Shown one piece after another: positions 1 to 8,201 of a DNA stretch of 64,000 nucleotides (position 1 is its first letter; the number at the start of each line of letters is the position of its first letter). The stretch comes from Aporhodopirellula rubra (GTDB lineage Bacteria; Planctomycetota; Planctomycetia; Pirellulales; Pirellulaceae): NCBI RefSeq assembly GCF_014192335.1, contig NZ_JACHXU010000025.1, positions 62,001 through 126,000 on the forward strand, given 5' to 3'. The translations under genes were made by a program, and so were the position numbers. The notes under the pieces are model-generated. The model made no database searches. It had not been told where the DNA came from and was given only the letters and a program-made list of their open reading frames with translations.

Positions 1-300
1 CGCCGCGTCGTCCACCTCCGCGGGCGGAACAAACATCGATGCCGTGCGAATGCCGCGAGGCGAATCATCGCTGAGTACTTTCGGTAAAAGCAGCCGACGC
101 ATTACCGGACGCATGAATGCGAACAACGACATCCATTTGGGATAACCGTCCACACTCGGGTCTTGCACCAAAATCAAATGACGGCAAATTTGACCGAGCG
201 ACCAATTGCCTTGACGCGTGTAACCGCTGCGCAGTAACTCGCGGGTCTCGGCAACGGCACCGTCTAAGTCATCGAATTGTAGTATTCGTAGCTCGCTCAT
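1..300 (-). CDS. DUF1569 family protein (partial, runs off left edge)
   Basis: A minus-strand reading frame starts at ATG 300 and stays open for 100 codons to the window edge, so its C-terminus is missing. The visible N-terminus (MSELRILQFDDLDGAVAET, later the motif WSLGQICRHL) resembles the DUF1569 family, small DinB-like helical proteins common in planctomycetes. Their function is unknown, and the conserved histidine could be a metal ligand. The start overlaps the stop of the upstream reductase in an ATGA arrangement (TGA 297-299, ATG 298-300), which argues for translational coupling and a two-gene operon. Family assignment rests on recognition of the motif only. Confidence 0.6.
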   Translation of the reverse strand, partial: MSELRILQFDDLDGAVAETRELLRSGYTRQGNWSLGQICRHLILVQDPSVDGYPKWMSLFAFMRPVMRRLLLPKVLSDDSPRGIRTASMFVPPAEVDDAA

Positions 301-1304
301 GAGTTTGGTTCATTCTGTGTTTGCGGCGATGATGCATCGAGGACTCGAACCACCACTTTTCCTTTGACGTGTCCCGTTTCAATATGACCAATCGCGTCCG
401 GCGTTTCGGAAAGCGTGTAAGTTCGATCGATGAGCGGACGCACTTGAGCCGCTTCGACGAACGTCATGAGCGCGTTCAAATCATCGCGATTGGGAACCGA
501 AAGGTATCGTCGCAGGTTCTGCTTAATCATTGGCGACAACAACAGCGGCTTGATCAAACGGACGAACATTGCCAGACCTTTCGCGCCCGTCCCGCTGTTG
601 AGAATCAGCATCCCGTTGGGCTTCAGTACACGACGGCAATCTGAAAGCGAGCGGTTTTCGATGTTGTCAAAAATGACATCGTAGTGCGGTTCGCCTAACG
701 TGAAATCCTCTCGGTCGTAAGCGATCACATGATCCGCACCGAGCGCGCGAACCGTATGGGAGTTTGCTTCACTGCAGACACCCGTCACGACGGCGCCGTA
801 TGTTTTGGCAATCTGCACGGCAAAGCTCCCGACACCACCGGAGGCTCCGTTGACGAGGAGATGCTGGCCCGATTGCAGTTTGGCAACATCGCGGAGTGCG
901 TGCAGCGCGGCGAGACCGGACGTCGGCATCGCGGCAGCGTCGAGAAAGGAAACATTTGCGGGTTTTGCCGCGAGTGTGCTTTCGTTGACCGCAACAAACT
1001 CAGCACACGAACCGAAGCAGGTTCCGAACACCTCATCACCGGTTTGAAACCGCGTTACTTTTTTGCCCGTCGCTTCGACCGTCCCCGCCACGTCGAAACC
1101 AGGGACACCGTATTTAGGTTTGAAAAGTCCCGTCGCGACCCGCATCAGCAACGGAGTTCCGCGAACGCCGAAGCTATCACCGACGTGCAGTCCGGCGGCG
1201 TGAACTCGCACGAGGACCTCGTCCTCCTTGATCTGCGGTTTCGCGATATCGGTGACGCGAAGGTCATCAGGCGAACCATATTTCTCCTGATAAACCGCTT
1301 TCAT
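297..1304 (-). CDS. NAD(P)-dependent medium-chain alcohol dehydrogenase/quinone reductase
   Basis: A 335-residue zinc-independent MDR-type oxidoreductase, probably cytosolic. The N-terminal GroES-like domain starts MKAVYQEKYGSPDDL. The Rossmann domain has the nucleotide-binding run NGASGGVGSFAVQIAK around residues 145-160, and GFDVAGTVEATG lies just before it. Family members reduce quinones or alpha,beta-unsaturated carbonyls with NADPH; the substrate here is not visible. The open frame extends 35 codons further upstream, but ATG 1304 is preceded by AAAGAG and begins at the family's usual N-terminus, so I chose it. The gene is divergent from a TetR regulator with two dyad operators in between, which suggests inducible control by that regulator. 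Confidence 0.85.
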   Translation of the reverse strand: MKAVYQEKYGSPDDLRVTDIAKPQIKEDEVLVRVHAAGLHVGDSFGVRGTPLLMRVATGLFKPKYGVPGFDVAGTVEATGKKVTRFQTGDEVFGTCFGSCAEFVAVNESTLAAKPANVSFLDAAAMPTSGLAALHALRDVAKLQSGQHLLVNGASGGVGSFAVQIAKTYGAVVTGVCSEANSHTVRALGADHVIAYDREDFTLGEPHYDVIFDNIENRSLSDCRRVLKPNGMLILNSGTGAKGLAMFVRLIKPLLLSPMIKQNLRRYLSVPNRDDLNALMTFVEAAQVRPLIDRTYTLSETPDAIGHIETGHVKGKVVVRVLDASSPQTQNEPNS

Positions 1305-1439
1305 CGTTTGCTCTTTGGATTGCCGCGTTGGATGTTCTGCTCGCGAGAATTCGTTATCGCGATAACCGGAGGGTTGGACGTGCTGAGGGGCGAGAACGGA
1401 GGGGCTCATGAGATTTCCCGGCCGCGGGTGGCGATTGAG

Positions 1440-1487
1440 ACTTGCGCTGTAAGTTGCACTATCGCGATGTTATGCTTACGCTGTAAG
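1440..1487. promoter_or_regulatory. Twin dyad operators for the TetR regulator
   Basis: Two near-identical 13-bp elements lie between the divergent reductase and TetR genes: CTTGCGCTGTAAG at 1441-1453 and CTTACGCTGTAAG at 1475-1487. The second is a perfect inverted repeat (CTTAC-gct-GTAAG); the first has one mismatch but gains an outer A-T pair. They are 34 bp apart, about three helical turns. TetR proteins bind such dyads and usually sit beside their own operator, so binding by the neighbour is an inference. Confidence 0.6.
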
Positions 1488-1537
1488 TGAGTCAAGTTCG
1501 AAACGTCATTTCAGGCCCGCCGCCAAGAGGAGAGTGC

Positions 1538-2200
1538 ATGGCAAAAGCCAAAAAGCCAGTAAAACGCCGGGCCGCGTTGACGAAGGATCGTGTCTTGAAC
1601 GCGGCCGTCAAGCTTGCCGATACGGGAGGGATTGATTCATTGTCGATGCGGAAACTCGCCTCTCGGTTGCGGGTCGAAGCCATGTCGCTGTACAACCACG
1701 TCGCCAACAAGGATGAGATTCTCGACGGCATCGTCGACAAGATCGTGAGCGAAATTGAGGTGCCCACGGTTGGCGGGGATTGGCGTGTCGAAATGCACCG
1801 TCGCTCGAGGTCGGCTCATGAAGTTTTAATGCGGCACCCGTGGGCAACGATGCTGATTGTGTCGCGAGCCAACATCGGCCCGCACATGTTGCACTTTGTC
1901 GACTCGACAATCGGATGTCTGATCGAAGCCGGGTTCTCCTACACGACCGCCGATCATGCGTGGAACGCGATCGACAGTTACGTGCACGGTTTCACACTCC
2001 AAAAGCTAAACTTCCCGTTCGAGCCCGACGAATACGCTGAAGTGGCCAAAGCGTATCTTCCTGAGATTCCCGAGGAACAATACCCGTACCTAAATGGCAT
2101 GTCACAAGAAGTGATCGCGGGACGTCACGACGGTTTGCATAACCTTGATTTTGGATTGAATCTTATCCTCGACGGTCTTGAGGAGTTGCGGGGCGACTGA
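1538..2200 (+). CDS. TetR/AcrR family transcriptional regulator
   Basis: A 220-residue one-domain repressor. The N-terminal TetR helix-turn-helix is plain (DRVLNAAVKLADTGG, then SMRKLASRLRVEAMSLYNHV). The rest resembles the TetR_C ligand-binding domain seen in tetracycline- and drug-responsive members. ATG 1538 is used because GAGGAGAG sits at 1527-1534 directly upstream; the longer frame from 1487 would start on top of the second operator. It is divergent from the reductase/DUF1569 operon, which it probably represses until a ligand binds. The ligand is not predictable. Confidence 0.88.
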   Translation: MAKAKKPVKRRAALTKDRVLNAAVKLADTGGIDSLSMRKLASRLRVEAMSLYNHVANKDEILDGIVDKIVSEIEVPTVGGDWRVEMHRRSRSAHEVLMRHPWATMLIVSRANIGPHMLHFVDSTIGCLIEAGFSYTTADHAWNAIDSYVHGFTLQKLNFPFEPDEYAEVAKAYLPEIPEEQYPYLNGMSQEVIAGRHDGLHNLDFGLNLILDGLEELRGD

Positions 2201-2309
2201 AGTCAGCCTGCCCCTGAATTCCTAACACGTTTCGCTGACCGAGTGTCAAGCTTGACGGTCTTTGCTGCGAGCGAACGTCGCCTTGGTTCAAGCGACCTTC
2301 ACGAAGATG

Positions 2310-3320
2310 TCACTGACATGCTGCGCTGAGTTTTTTGTGAACTTCGTGATGGCCACCGATGTGTTTGGCAAGGAAACGTTGCATGTGTTGCGCAATGATC
2401 GCTGCGTCTTCTTCGAGCGCGAAGTGTCCTGTGTCGAGCAGATGCAGTTCAACGTTGCGAAGGTCTCGCTGATAGGGATAGGCCCCCGCGGCGGGAAAGA
2501 TCGCGTCGTTCTTGCCCCACACGATCAGTGTTGGTGGTTGGTGATCACGAAGGTATTGCTGCCATTGCGGGTACAACGGCGGGTTGCTGCCGTAACTGTA
2601 GAACATCGCCAATTGGATCTCTTGATTACCAGGGCGATCGAGCAACGGTTGCACATGTCCCCACGTATCCGGGCTGATCGCTTCGACGTCACGCACCCCT
2701 TCGGTGTATTGCCACTTGGTCGCATCGATCGTCAACAGCGATCTCAGTTGGTCGCCCTGTTCGTCGGTGCGTTCACGCCAGTATTTTTTGATGGGACTCC
2801 AAAAGTCGTTGTCGATCCCTTCGTCATAGGCGTTCCCGTTTTGAACGATCAGTGTTTCAACGCGATCAGGATGAGCCGTCGCGAGGCGAAAGCCGATTGG
2901 GGCACCGTAGTCCATCAGGTAGAGCGAGTATTTTTCGAGCCCAAGGCGTTCGGTGAACATTTCAACGATCCTGGCGACATTATCAAACGTGTACTCAAAC
3001 TCGTCCGTCGGCGGAGCGGAGCTGTTGCCATATCCAGGATAGTCAGGAGCCACCACGTGGTACCGGTCCGCGAGTAACGGGATCAAATCGCGGAACATGT
3101 GTGATGACGTGGGGAACCCGTGCAGCAGTAACACGGTTGGGGCATCCTTGGGGCCGGCTTCCCGGTAGAAAATGTCTAGACCTTCGATCTCCACCGTGCG
3201 GTAATTTACTCGGGCAGTCTTCACGCTGCGAACGGGAGTATCGGCGGACAAAGTGTTTGTGCTTGTCGTCAAAGGAAACAGAGCGACAGTCAAGATGAAA
3301 ATGTTTCGGAGAAGGGACAT
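2310..3320 (-). CDS. Exported alpha/beta hydrolase, epoxide-hydrolase/haloalkane-dehalogenase type
   Basis: 336 residues with an N-terminal signal peptide ([20 protein letters not shown]), so probably periplasmic. The alpha/beta-hydrolase core shows the oxyanion motif HGFP at 67-70 and a nucleophile elbow YLMDYGAP with Asp137 in place of serine. The acid is probably the Asp in WGKNDAIFP, and the base the His in [10 protein letters not shown]. An Asp nucleophile is typical of epoxide hydrolases and haloalkane dehalogenases; the substrate is unknown. It is the last of three minus-strand genes (AhpD-like, NTF2-like, this one) downstream of a sigma54 promoter. A long hairpin at 3371-3420 separates it from the NTF2-like gene and may modulate its expression. 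Confidence 0.82.
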   Translation of the reverse strand: MSLLRNIFILTVALFPLTTSTNTLSADTPVRSVKTARVNYRTVEIEGLDIFYREAGPKDAPTVLLLHGFPTSSHMFRDLIPLLADRYHVVAPDYPGYGNSSAPPTDEFEYTFDNVARIVEMFTERLGLEKYSLYLMDYGAPIGFRLATAHPDRVETLIVQNGNAYDEGIDNDFWSPIKKYWRERTDEQGDQLRSLLTIDATKWQYTEGVRDVEAISPDTWGHVQPLLDRPGNQEIQLAMFYSYGSNPPLYPQWQQYLRDHQPPTLIVWGKNDAIFPAAGAYPYQRDLRNVELHLLDTGHFALEEDAAIIAQHMQRFLAKHIGGHHEVHKKLSAACQ

Positions 3321-3370
3321 GGTTTACTTTCTGAGTTGATTGGAAATTCGATTGAACGGTTTTTGTCGAA

Positions 3371-3420
3371 ACGCCCAGGGCAGACGGTGGATCTTTTGCA
3401 AGATCCGCTGCCCTGGGCGT
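3371..3420. repeat. Long two-tier inverted repeat between NTF2-like and hydrolase genes
   Basis: Positions 3371-3383 (ACGCCCAGGGCAG) are perfectly complementary to 3408-3420, and inside lies a second stem, GGATCTT 3389-3395 with AAGATCC 3400-3406. The structure can form in RNA of either strand. There is no T-tract on the minus strand, so it looks like a processing or attenuation element, or a dispersed repeat, more than a classic terminator. Confidence 0.7.
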
Positions 3421-3445
3421 GAGCGAGTGCGGCTCGATGGGGTCG

Positions 3446-3916
3446 CTATTGCACGAGCTCTTCGAGACCGGCGTCGTTGTCGGGGCGTGCGCCCATTGGC
3501 CAATGAAACTTGCGATCGGATTCGTCGATGGCGTAGTCGTTGATGCTGGCTTCACGCCGTCGCATCAGGCCGTCGTCGTCGAACTCCCAATTCTCATTGC
3601 CGTAGGCACGGAACCACTTTCCCGACGCGTTGCGGTATTCGTACTGGAACCGAACCGCAATCCGGTTGTCAGTGAATGCCCACAATTGTTTGGCGAGCCG
3701 GTATTCTTGTTCGGCGTCCCATTTCCCGGTGAGAAAAGCAACGATCTGATCACGCCCTTGGACGAACGAGTCGCGGTTGCGCCACCGGCTGTTGACGCTG
3801 TACGCCAACGCGACGCGGTTCGGATCTCGGGTGTTCCAGGCGTCCTCGGCCGCCCTCACTTTCGCGATGGCGGTCTCGCGCGTGAAAGGCGGCCGGATGT
3901 CGGTAGGTTTCGGCAT
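3446..3916 (-). CDS. NTF2-like (DUF1348/SnoaL-fold) protein
   Basis: 156 residues. Motifs such as [16 protein letters not shown] [31 protein letters not shown] and [17 protein letters not shown] match the DUF1348 group of NTF2-fold proteins, which are small cytosolic proteins of mostly unknown function, often beside oxidoreductases. The frame can begin at a TTG four codons earlier, but ATG 3916 gives the usual N-terminus [11 protein letters not shown] and has GAG about ten bases upstream. It sits between the AhpD-like and hydrolase genes on the same strand, so it probably belongs to the sigma54-driven operon. No catalytic role can be assigned. Confidence 0.82.
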   Translation of the reverse strand: MPKPTDIRPPFTRETAIAKVRAAEDAWNTRDPNRVALAYSVNSRWRNRDSFVQGRDQIVAFLTGKWDAEQEYRLAKQLWAFTDNRIAVRFQYEYRNASGKWFRAYGNENWEFDDDGLMRRREASINDYAIDESDRKFHWPMGARPDNDAGLEELVQ

Positions 3917-3965
3917 CTTGGTTCTCAATTACTTTCGGTGTAACGATTGGTGAATCGCCAGTGTC

Positions 3966-4574
3966 CTACGACGCCAAACTGCACGCGTCGCTGTGGCAGC
4001 TCTGCGCGTTCGCTGGCGATTCGGTTGGCGGGCCCGATGTGATCTTTTCCGCAGCCGGGAAATCAATCGTGGTTTGCGCGACGTGATTGAAGTAGTTCGT
4101 CAGAATGTTCAAGGCCGCATTGGCGATGACTTCGGCGAACTCCGCATCAGTGACGCCCGCCTCGCGAGCCGCGGTGATGTCGGCGTCAGAGACGAAGCCG
4201 CGTTTTTCGATCAGTTGTGACGCGAAGACCAAGATCGCGTTGGTCTTGGCGTCGGAGGACGAAGCGAGGCGAGCGGCACGAATCTGATCGGCGGAAAGAC
4301 CGTTCATCTTCGCAATCGCCGTGTGGGCACTGAGGCAGTAATCGCAGGAATTGGCCTGCCCGACGGTGAGTGCGATCTGTTCGCGTGTTGGGGCGGAGAG
4401 TTCTCCTTCGCTCAACGCGCCGCTGAACTTCAAATACGCGTCGAGCACGGCGGGCGAGTTTGCCATCACTCGCATCAGGTTGGGCGTCATGCCTAGCTTC
4501 GCTTTGACGCCGTCGAGAAGTTCTTTGGCTTGGCCGGTCGCTTGGGCTGGGTTCACGGTTTCGATTCGGGACAT
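3966..4574 (-). CDS. AhpD/carboxymuconolactone decarboxylase family protein (peroxidase-related)
   Basis: 202 residues. The core carries the AhpD redox motif CDYCLSAH (C-x2-C with the following His), expected to give alkylhydroperoxidase-type thiol chemistry. The C-terminal tail adds two more cysteines (QSCHSDACSLAS), which is unusual and might recycle the active-site disulfide or bind metal. ATG 4574 has AAGGAG well placed upstream. It is the first gene after a sigma54-type promoter at 4648-4661 and is divergent from the sigma54 activator, so it is the most direct target of that regulator. A role in peroxide, nitrosative or electrophile stress is inferred. Confidence 0.87.
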   Translation of the reverse strand: MSRIETVNPAQATGQAKELLDGVKAKLGMTPNLMRVMANSPAVLDAYLKFSGALSEGELSAPTREQIALTVGQANSCDYCLSAHTAIAKMNGLSADQIRAARLASSSDAKTNAILVFASQLIEKRGFVSDADITAAREAGVTDAEFAEVIANAALNILTNYFNHVAQTTIDFPAAEKITSGPPTESPANAQSCHSDACSLAS

Positions 4575-4647
4575 GAGTGGACTCCTTGAGGATCCAGGTG
4601 ATTGAAGAAAGTGCCAGAAACGTTCCTGGCGTTGCGTAAGCTCTTAG

Positions 4648-4661
4648 GCACAATCCGTGCC
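4648..4661 (-). promoter_or_regulatory. Sigma54 (-24/-12) promoter for the AhpD-like operon
   Basis: Read on the minus strand the core is GGCACGGATTGTGC, with the obligatory GG-N10-GC spacing and a good match to the consensus (TGGCACG then TTGC). Initiation would fall near 4637, leaving a leader of about 60 nt before ATG 4574. Three activator sites lie about 100-150 bp upstream and an AAA+ sigma54 activator gene is adjacent. Confidence 0.65.
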
Positions 4662-4732
4662 GATTGCATTGCGTAAGTCGCAAGTTGCTTTTCTGAAAGG
4701 GTTTAGGGGTTTCGTGTGGGTTTTCTTGCGAG

Positions 4733-4785
4733 CACGAAAACTCGTGGTTGCACGAAAAATCGTTGTCAAACCACGAAAATTCGTG
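4733..4785. promoter_or_regulatory. Three tandem activator-binding dyads (enhancer)
   Basis: Three related dyads: CACGAAAACTCGTG at 4733-4746, CACGAAAAATCGTT at 4751-4764 and CACGAAAATTCGTG at 4772-4785. All share CACGA-N4-TCGT. They start 18 and 21 bp apart, so they lie roughly on one face of the helix. They end 12 bp before the activator's ATG. NorR uses a triple-site enhancer of this kind; here the cognate protein would be the gene at 4798, which could also autoregulate through these sites. Confidence 0.7.
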
Positions 4786-4797
4786 TATGACGTGGGC

Positions 4798-6393
4798 ATG
4801 ATTGACAGCCACGTTCCCCTGATTCGCGATCCGAAAGCGTTATTGTTGGCGATGGCCCAACAGCGGAGTGTCGCGGACGTTTTGCGGTTGGTCGTCGATG
4901 ATTTGGCGGGGTCGCAAGCGGTCGCGTTGGCACGGATTTGGTTGATCCGACCCGGCGAAGGTTGCCCAACCTGTCCGATGCGTTCGGAGTGTCCAGATCA
5001 AACGAGTTGTCTTCATCTGGTCGCCAGCGGCGGTCGATCGATCATCGATCCTGATACGAACCTGAACCGAATCGATGGGATGTTCCGTCGCTTTCCGCTG
5101 GGCATCCGCAAGGTCGGGCGGATTGCCACGACGGGTGTGGCACTCGAGGTGCCGAGCATTCAGGGCGAACCGGATTGGTTGGTCCGTCCGCAATGGGCAG
5201 AGGCGGAGAGCATTCGCGGGTTTGCCGGGCAACCGTTGGTTCATCGAGGTCAGGTCCTCGGGGTGCTCGCGGTGTTTTCCCGAACGACAATTGGTGACTC
5301 GTGTTTGGTGTGGCTGCGAATGATTGCCGATCATGTCGCGTCCGCGATCGCTAACGCTCGAGCGTGGGAAGAGATTGAGTCGCTGCGTGATCGTTTGGAA
5401 CTCGAGAACGACTATCTTCAAGAAGAGCTGCGAGGCGAATCATTCGGTGAGATGATCGGCCAAAGCGATGCGTTGCAAGCTGTCGCGCAGCAGATCTCCC
5501 TGGTCGCGCCGACGGATTCGACCGTTTTGGTGATTGGCGAAAGTGGTACGGGGAAGGAACTGGTTGCGCGAGAAATTCACGCTCGATCCTCACGTCACGA
5601 ACGTCCATTGATCAAAGTCAATTGTGCGGCGATCCCGCGGGAACTGTACGAAAGCGAGTTCTTTGGCCATACCAAGGGCAGCTTTACCGGGGCACTTCGT
5701 GATCGAATCGGACGGTTTGAGTTGGCGGACGGCGGGACGTTGTTTCTTGATGAGATCGGTGAGATCCCGTTGGACCTGCAGAGCAAACTGTTGCGGGTTC
5801 TTCAGGAAGGCGAACTCGAACGGGTTGGTGAAGAACAGACGCGGAAGGTGGACGTTCGCATCATCGCCGCGACCAATCGTGATTTGAAAGCGGAGGCGGA
5901 AGCGGGACGGTTTCGTCTTGATCTGTACTATCGATTGAGCGTGTTCCCGATCGAGTTGCCACCACTGCGAAAACGCAAAGACGACCTCGCGTTGCTCGCC
6001 GAACACTTGATCGGCATTCTGTCGCGGCGTTTGGGAAGGCAGCCCCCACGTCTGACGCAAGCTAACGTGATCGAACTGAGCCGATACGATTGGCCCGGCA
6101 ACATCCGGGAACTGCAACATGTTCTTGAGCGCGCGTTGATCACGTCACCGAAGGGAAAGTTGCGGTTGGAATTTCAGACACCTGCCAAGCCTACCGCGAG
6201 CGTGGCTCCGGTTGGCGAGTCCGATGAAATCCTGACGGCGTCGCAACTGCGGACATTGGAGGCCGACAACATTCGTCGTGCGTTGCAGGCATGCGATGGC
6301 AAAGTCTACGGAATCGCTGGCGCAGCCGCCTTGTTAGGGATGAAGCCCACGACGCTCGCATCCCGAATCAAAAGTCTCGGAATTCACTCTTAG
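4798..6393 (+). CDS. Sigma54-dependent activator, GAF-AAA+-Fis (NorR/FhlA-like)
   Basis: 531 residues. The N-terminal GAF sensor (about 15-185) contains a cysteine quartet C56-x2-C59-x5-C65-x5-C71. The AAA+ domain (about 225-455) shows Walker A GESGTGKE near 247-254, the sigma54-contact loop GSFTGA at 294-299 (variant of GAFTGA), Walker B LFLDEIGE, and [17 protein letters not shown]. The C-terminus carries a Fis-type helix-turn-helix ([20 protein letters not shown]). ATG 4798 was chosen because an upstream extension would run through the three operator dyads. It is divergent from the AhpD-like operon, whose sigma54 promoter it should activate. The cysteines suggest a redox or metal/NO signal; that is inference. 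Confidence 0.9.
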   Translation: MIDSHVPLIRDPKALLLAMAQQRSVADVLRLVVDDLAGSQAVALARIWLIRPGEGCPTCPMRSECPDQTSCLHLVASGGRSIIDPDTNLNRIDGMFRRFPLGIRKVGRIATTGVALEVPSIQGEPDWLVRPQWAEAESIRGFAGQPLVHRGQVLGVLAVFSRTTIGDSCLVWLRMIADHVASAIANARAWEEIESLRDRLELENDYLQEELRGESFGEMIGQSDALQAVAQQISLVAPTDSTVLVIGESGTGKELVAREIHARSSRHERPLIKVNCAAIPRELYESEFFGHTKGSFTGALRDRIGRFELADGGTLFLDEIGEIPLDLQSKLLRVLQEGELERVGEEQTRKVDVRIIAATNRDLKAEAEAGRFRLDLYYRLSVFPIELPPLRKRKDDLALLAEHLIGILSRRLGRQPPRLTQANVIELSRYDWPGNIRELQHVLERALITSPKGKLRLEFQTPAKPTASVAPVGESDEILTASQLRTLEADNIRRALQACDGKVYGIAGAAALLGMKPTTLASRIKSLGIHS

Positions 6394-6476
6394 GTCGTTT
6401 CGCTAGATCGGCAGTGCGATGCGGCCAACCAAAGGCGTGTAGAATGTCGGGAGGGCGATGTTCGTTTGCGGAGTGA

Positions 6477-7433
6477 ATGATGATCAATCGAAGGCAGTTC
6501 GCAATTTCGAGTACAGCGATGCTCGGCTCGCTGATGGCAGACCTTGATCCTTGCGCGATAGCGGAAGAGCTAGGTTTGTCGCAACAGCGATTGATTGAAC
6601 TCGGACTCAATGCACTTGCGAGAGCTCCCGAGCGAAGCTATTTCGCAGACGGGCACCGGGGAGCATCGATGATTTCGGCGCACTTGATGTGTGTCGATAA
6701 CGATCTTGGCGAACCGACGACGAATCGTATTGTTGAGCTTTTCGATCGTAACTGGGCGTCGACGAAACTGTGTGATCCCTTTCCTCCGGGAGAGCCGATT
6801 GACGATGCTGCCGAACGTATCGGCAAGAAATTGGCTGAGGGCAGTGGTGTGCTTCGCGAAGTCGGTCATGATGCCATCTTTGCCATGCATGCAATTAAAG
6901 GCTTTCGTATGCTGCCCGAGTCCGCGACGCCGGAACGCGTCGAGGGCGTGTGCAGTCTCATTGGCGAAATCAAACCGTGGCGTGACATCACGCCATCTGA
7001 CGAGGTGGATCCGCCTTCGTTTGCGGATGAAATTGCTTCGTCACGTTTTGTCTTGAAAGAAGCCAGTGACGCGATCGATCGCTTTGCCGGGTTCGGGCAA
7101 GGGTTTGCCGGTCACATGTTGACGTTTGGTCAATCGCTCATTGAGATGGCTGCGATGGGGCACGTCGAATGGGCGGAAAGTTGTCGCACGGCCTTTTGTA
7201 AATACGTGACCGTGACTCGGATGGGGCCGCAATCGGGTGACCGTAAAATCAAAGAGCACCGGATCAGCGAACTCCGGCCAGAGGACGCTGAATATTGGAC
7301 TCAAAGGGGCGACAAAACGCTCGGGATCGGGCACGTATTCAAATACCCGTACGCTTACTACGACCTACTGGCTCGTGCCGATGATCCCGAATTGGAACGC
7401 GAGCTTGACGCGAAAGCGTGGCGAATTTTCTAG
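6477..7433 (+). CDS. Conserved-looking hypothetical protein with Tat-type leader
   Basis: 318 residues, family not recognised. The N-terminus MMINRRQFAISSTAMLGSLM has an R-R-x-F twin-arginine motif followed by a weakly hydrophobic stretch, so Tat export is possible. The body is soluble, mixed alpha/beta in composition, rich in acidic residues and Phe/Gly-containing helices such as FAGFGQGFAGHMLTFGQS, with no known catalytic motif seen. ATG 6480, with GGAG six bases upstream, is an equally good start. It follows the sigma54 activator by 83 bp on the same strand but need not be co-transcribed. Confidence 0.75.
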   Translation: MMINRRQFAISSTAMLGSLMADLDPCAIAEELGLSQQRLIELGLNALARAPERSYFADGHRGASMISAHLMCVDNDLGEPTTNRIVELFDRNWASTKLCDPFPPGEPIDDAAERIGKKLAEGSGVLREVGHDAIFAMHAIKGFRMLPESATPERVEGVCSLIGEIKPWRDITPSDEVDPPSFADEIASSRFVLKEASDAIDRFAGFGQGFAGHMLTFGQSLIEMAAMGHVEWAESCRTAFCKYVTVTRMGPQSGDRKIKEHRISELRPEDAEYWTQRGDKTLGIGHVFKYPYAYYDLLARADDPELERELDAKAWRIF

Positions 7434-7437
7434 CCGA

Positions 7438-7788
7438 TTAGCTATCTAGAATCGCTTCGATATTTTCGAGAGGACGGCCCACCGCCGCTTTCTCATCGTG
7501 GATGACGATCGGGCGTTCGATGAGTTTGGGATTGTTAACGAGCATCGCGATCCACTCGCGATTGGAGAGTTTCTTGTCGGCCAATCCGAGCTCTTTGTAG
7601 AGCTTTTCACCTTTGCGCACGATCGTCTCGGGTGACACACCGAGTAGTTTGACAATGCGAGTGAGCTCCTTTTCGCTCGGCGGATTGTCGAGATATTTCA
7701 CAACTTCGAAATCAACCCCGCGAGACTCGAGTAACTCAACAGCGGCACGGGATTTGGAACAACGAGGGTTGTGGAGGATGGTGGTCAT
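7438..7788 (-). CDS. arsC: ArsC-family arsenate reductase-like protein
   Basis: 116 residues with a thioredoxin-like fold. The N-terminus MTTILHNPRCSKSR holds the ArsC catalytic Cys10. Arginines that line the oxyanion site in ArsC are present in ERPIVI and in AVGRPLE. ArsC uses glutaredoxin and glutathione to reduce arsenate, but many close relatives (YffB/Spx types) have other roles, and no other ars gene is nearby. The frame runs upstream to 7860, but ATG 7788 gives the standard family N-terminus. It is convergent with the hypothetical gene ending at 7433, leaving only 4 bp between the stops. Confidence 0.82.
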   Translation of the reverse strand: MTTILHNPRCSKSRAAVELLESRGVDFEVVKYLDNPPSEKELTRIVKLLGVSPETIVRKGEKLYKELGLADKKLSNREWIAMLVNNPKLIERPIVIHDEKAAVGRPLENIEAILDS

Positions 7789-8201
7789 GGACGGAGAAAC
7801 TTGAGAATCGAACGGTTCAGAATCGTAGAAAACCGATCGGAACATATCTTCCCAAGACAATCAACGGGTGGACGCCTTCGTTCTCTTACCGTCACCCTGT
7901 CGTCGCCCATTTGCTCCGCAATTGGCTCACTTGGCCCGTCCAGCCCACGATGGCGGAGGGTGTTAAGCAGGTATGCAGGAAACATCTGGCGAAACTGCCG
8001 CGAACTTTAGGCCGGACCGAGGCTTTGCGAGTTCCGGCATTCACTTGCTCAGTCGTGCCGAAATTGCGTCGCTTAGGCTCCTTGGTCTGGCCTACGCCGA
8101 ACCGATCACGATCAGCGGAATTGTCGTTATACCGAATCACTTCTATGTACCTGCTAAAGCACTGGGCCCATCCGCGGGGCGGATGGGCGACTATTTGACT
8201 C
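7789..8201. other. 413-bp spacer upstream of arsC-like gene
   Basis: Short overlapping frames exist on both strands but none has a convincing start, ribosome site or protein-like composition. The only clear structure is a GC-rich hairpin at 8166-8188. Confidence 0.5.
8166..8188. terminator. GC-rich hairpin after the GH2 gene
   Basis: GCCCATCCGC (8166-8175) pairs perfectly with GCGGATGGGC (8179-8188) around a 3-base loop. It lies 13 bp past the stop of the minus-strand GH2 gene. There is no T-run on that strand, so it may stabilise the 3' end or act with Rho. Confidence 0.45.

Noticed and set aside
330..355. tRNA-like run GGACTCGAACCACC
   Set aside because: It resembles a T-arm but lies inside the reductase coding sequence and no cloverleaf can be drawn. 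No other tRNA candidate was found.
2262..3077. 271-codon plus-strand frame opposite the alpha/beta hydrolase
   Set aside because: The hydrolase on the minus strand has a full set of catalytic motifs; this frame is its shadow. The plus-strand frames at 20577-21155, 18466-19206 and 729-1490 are rejected for the same reason.
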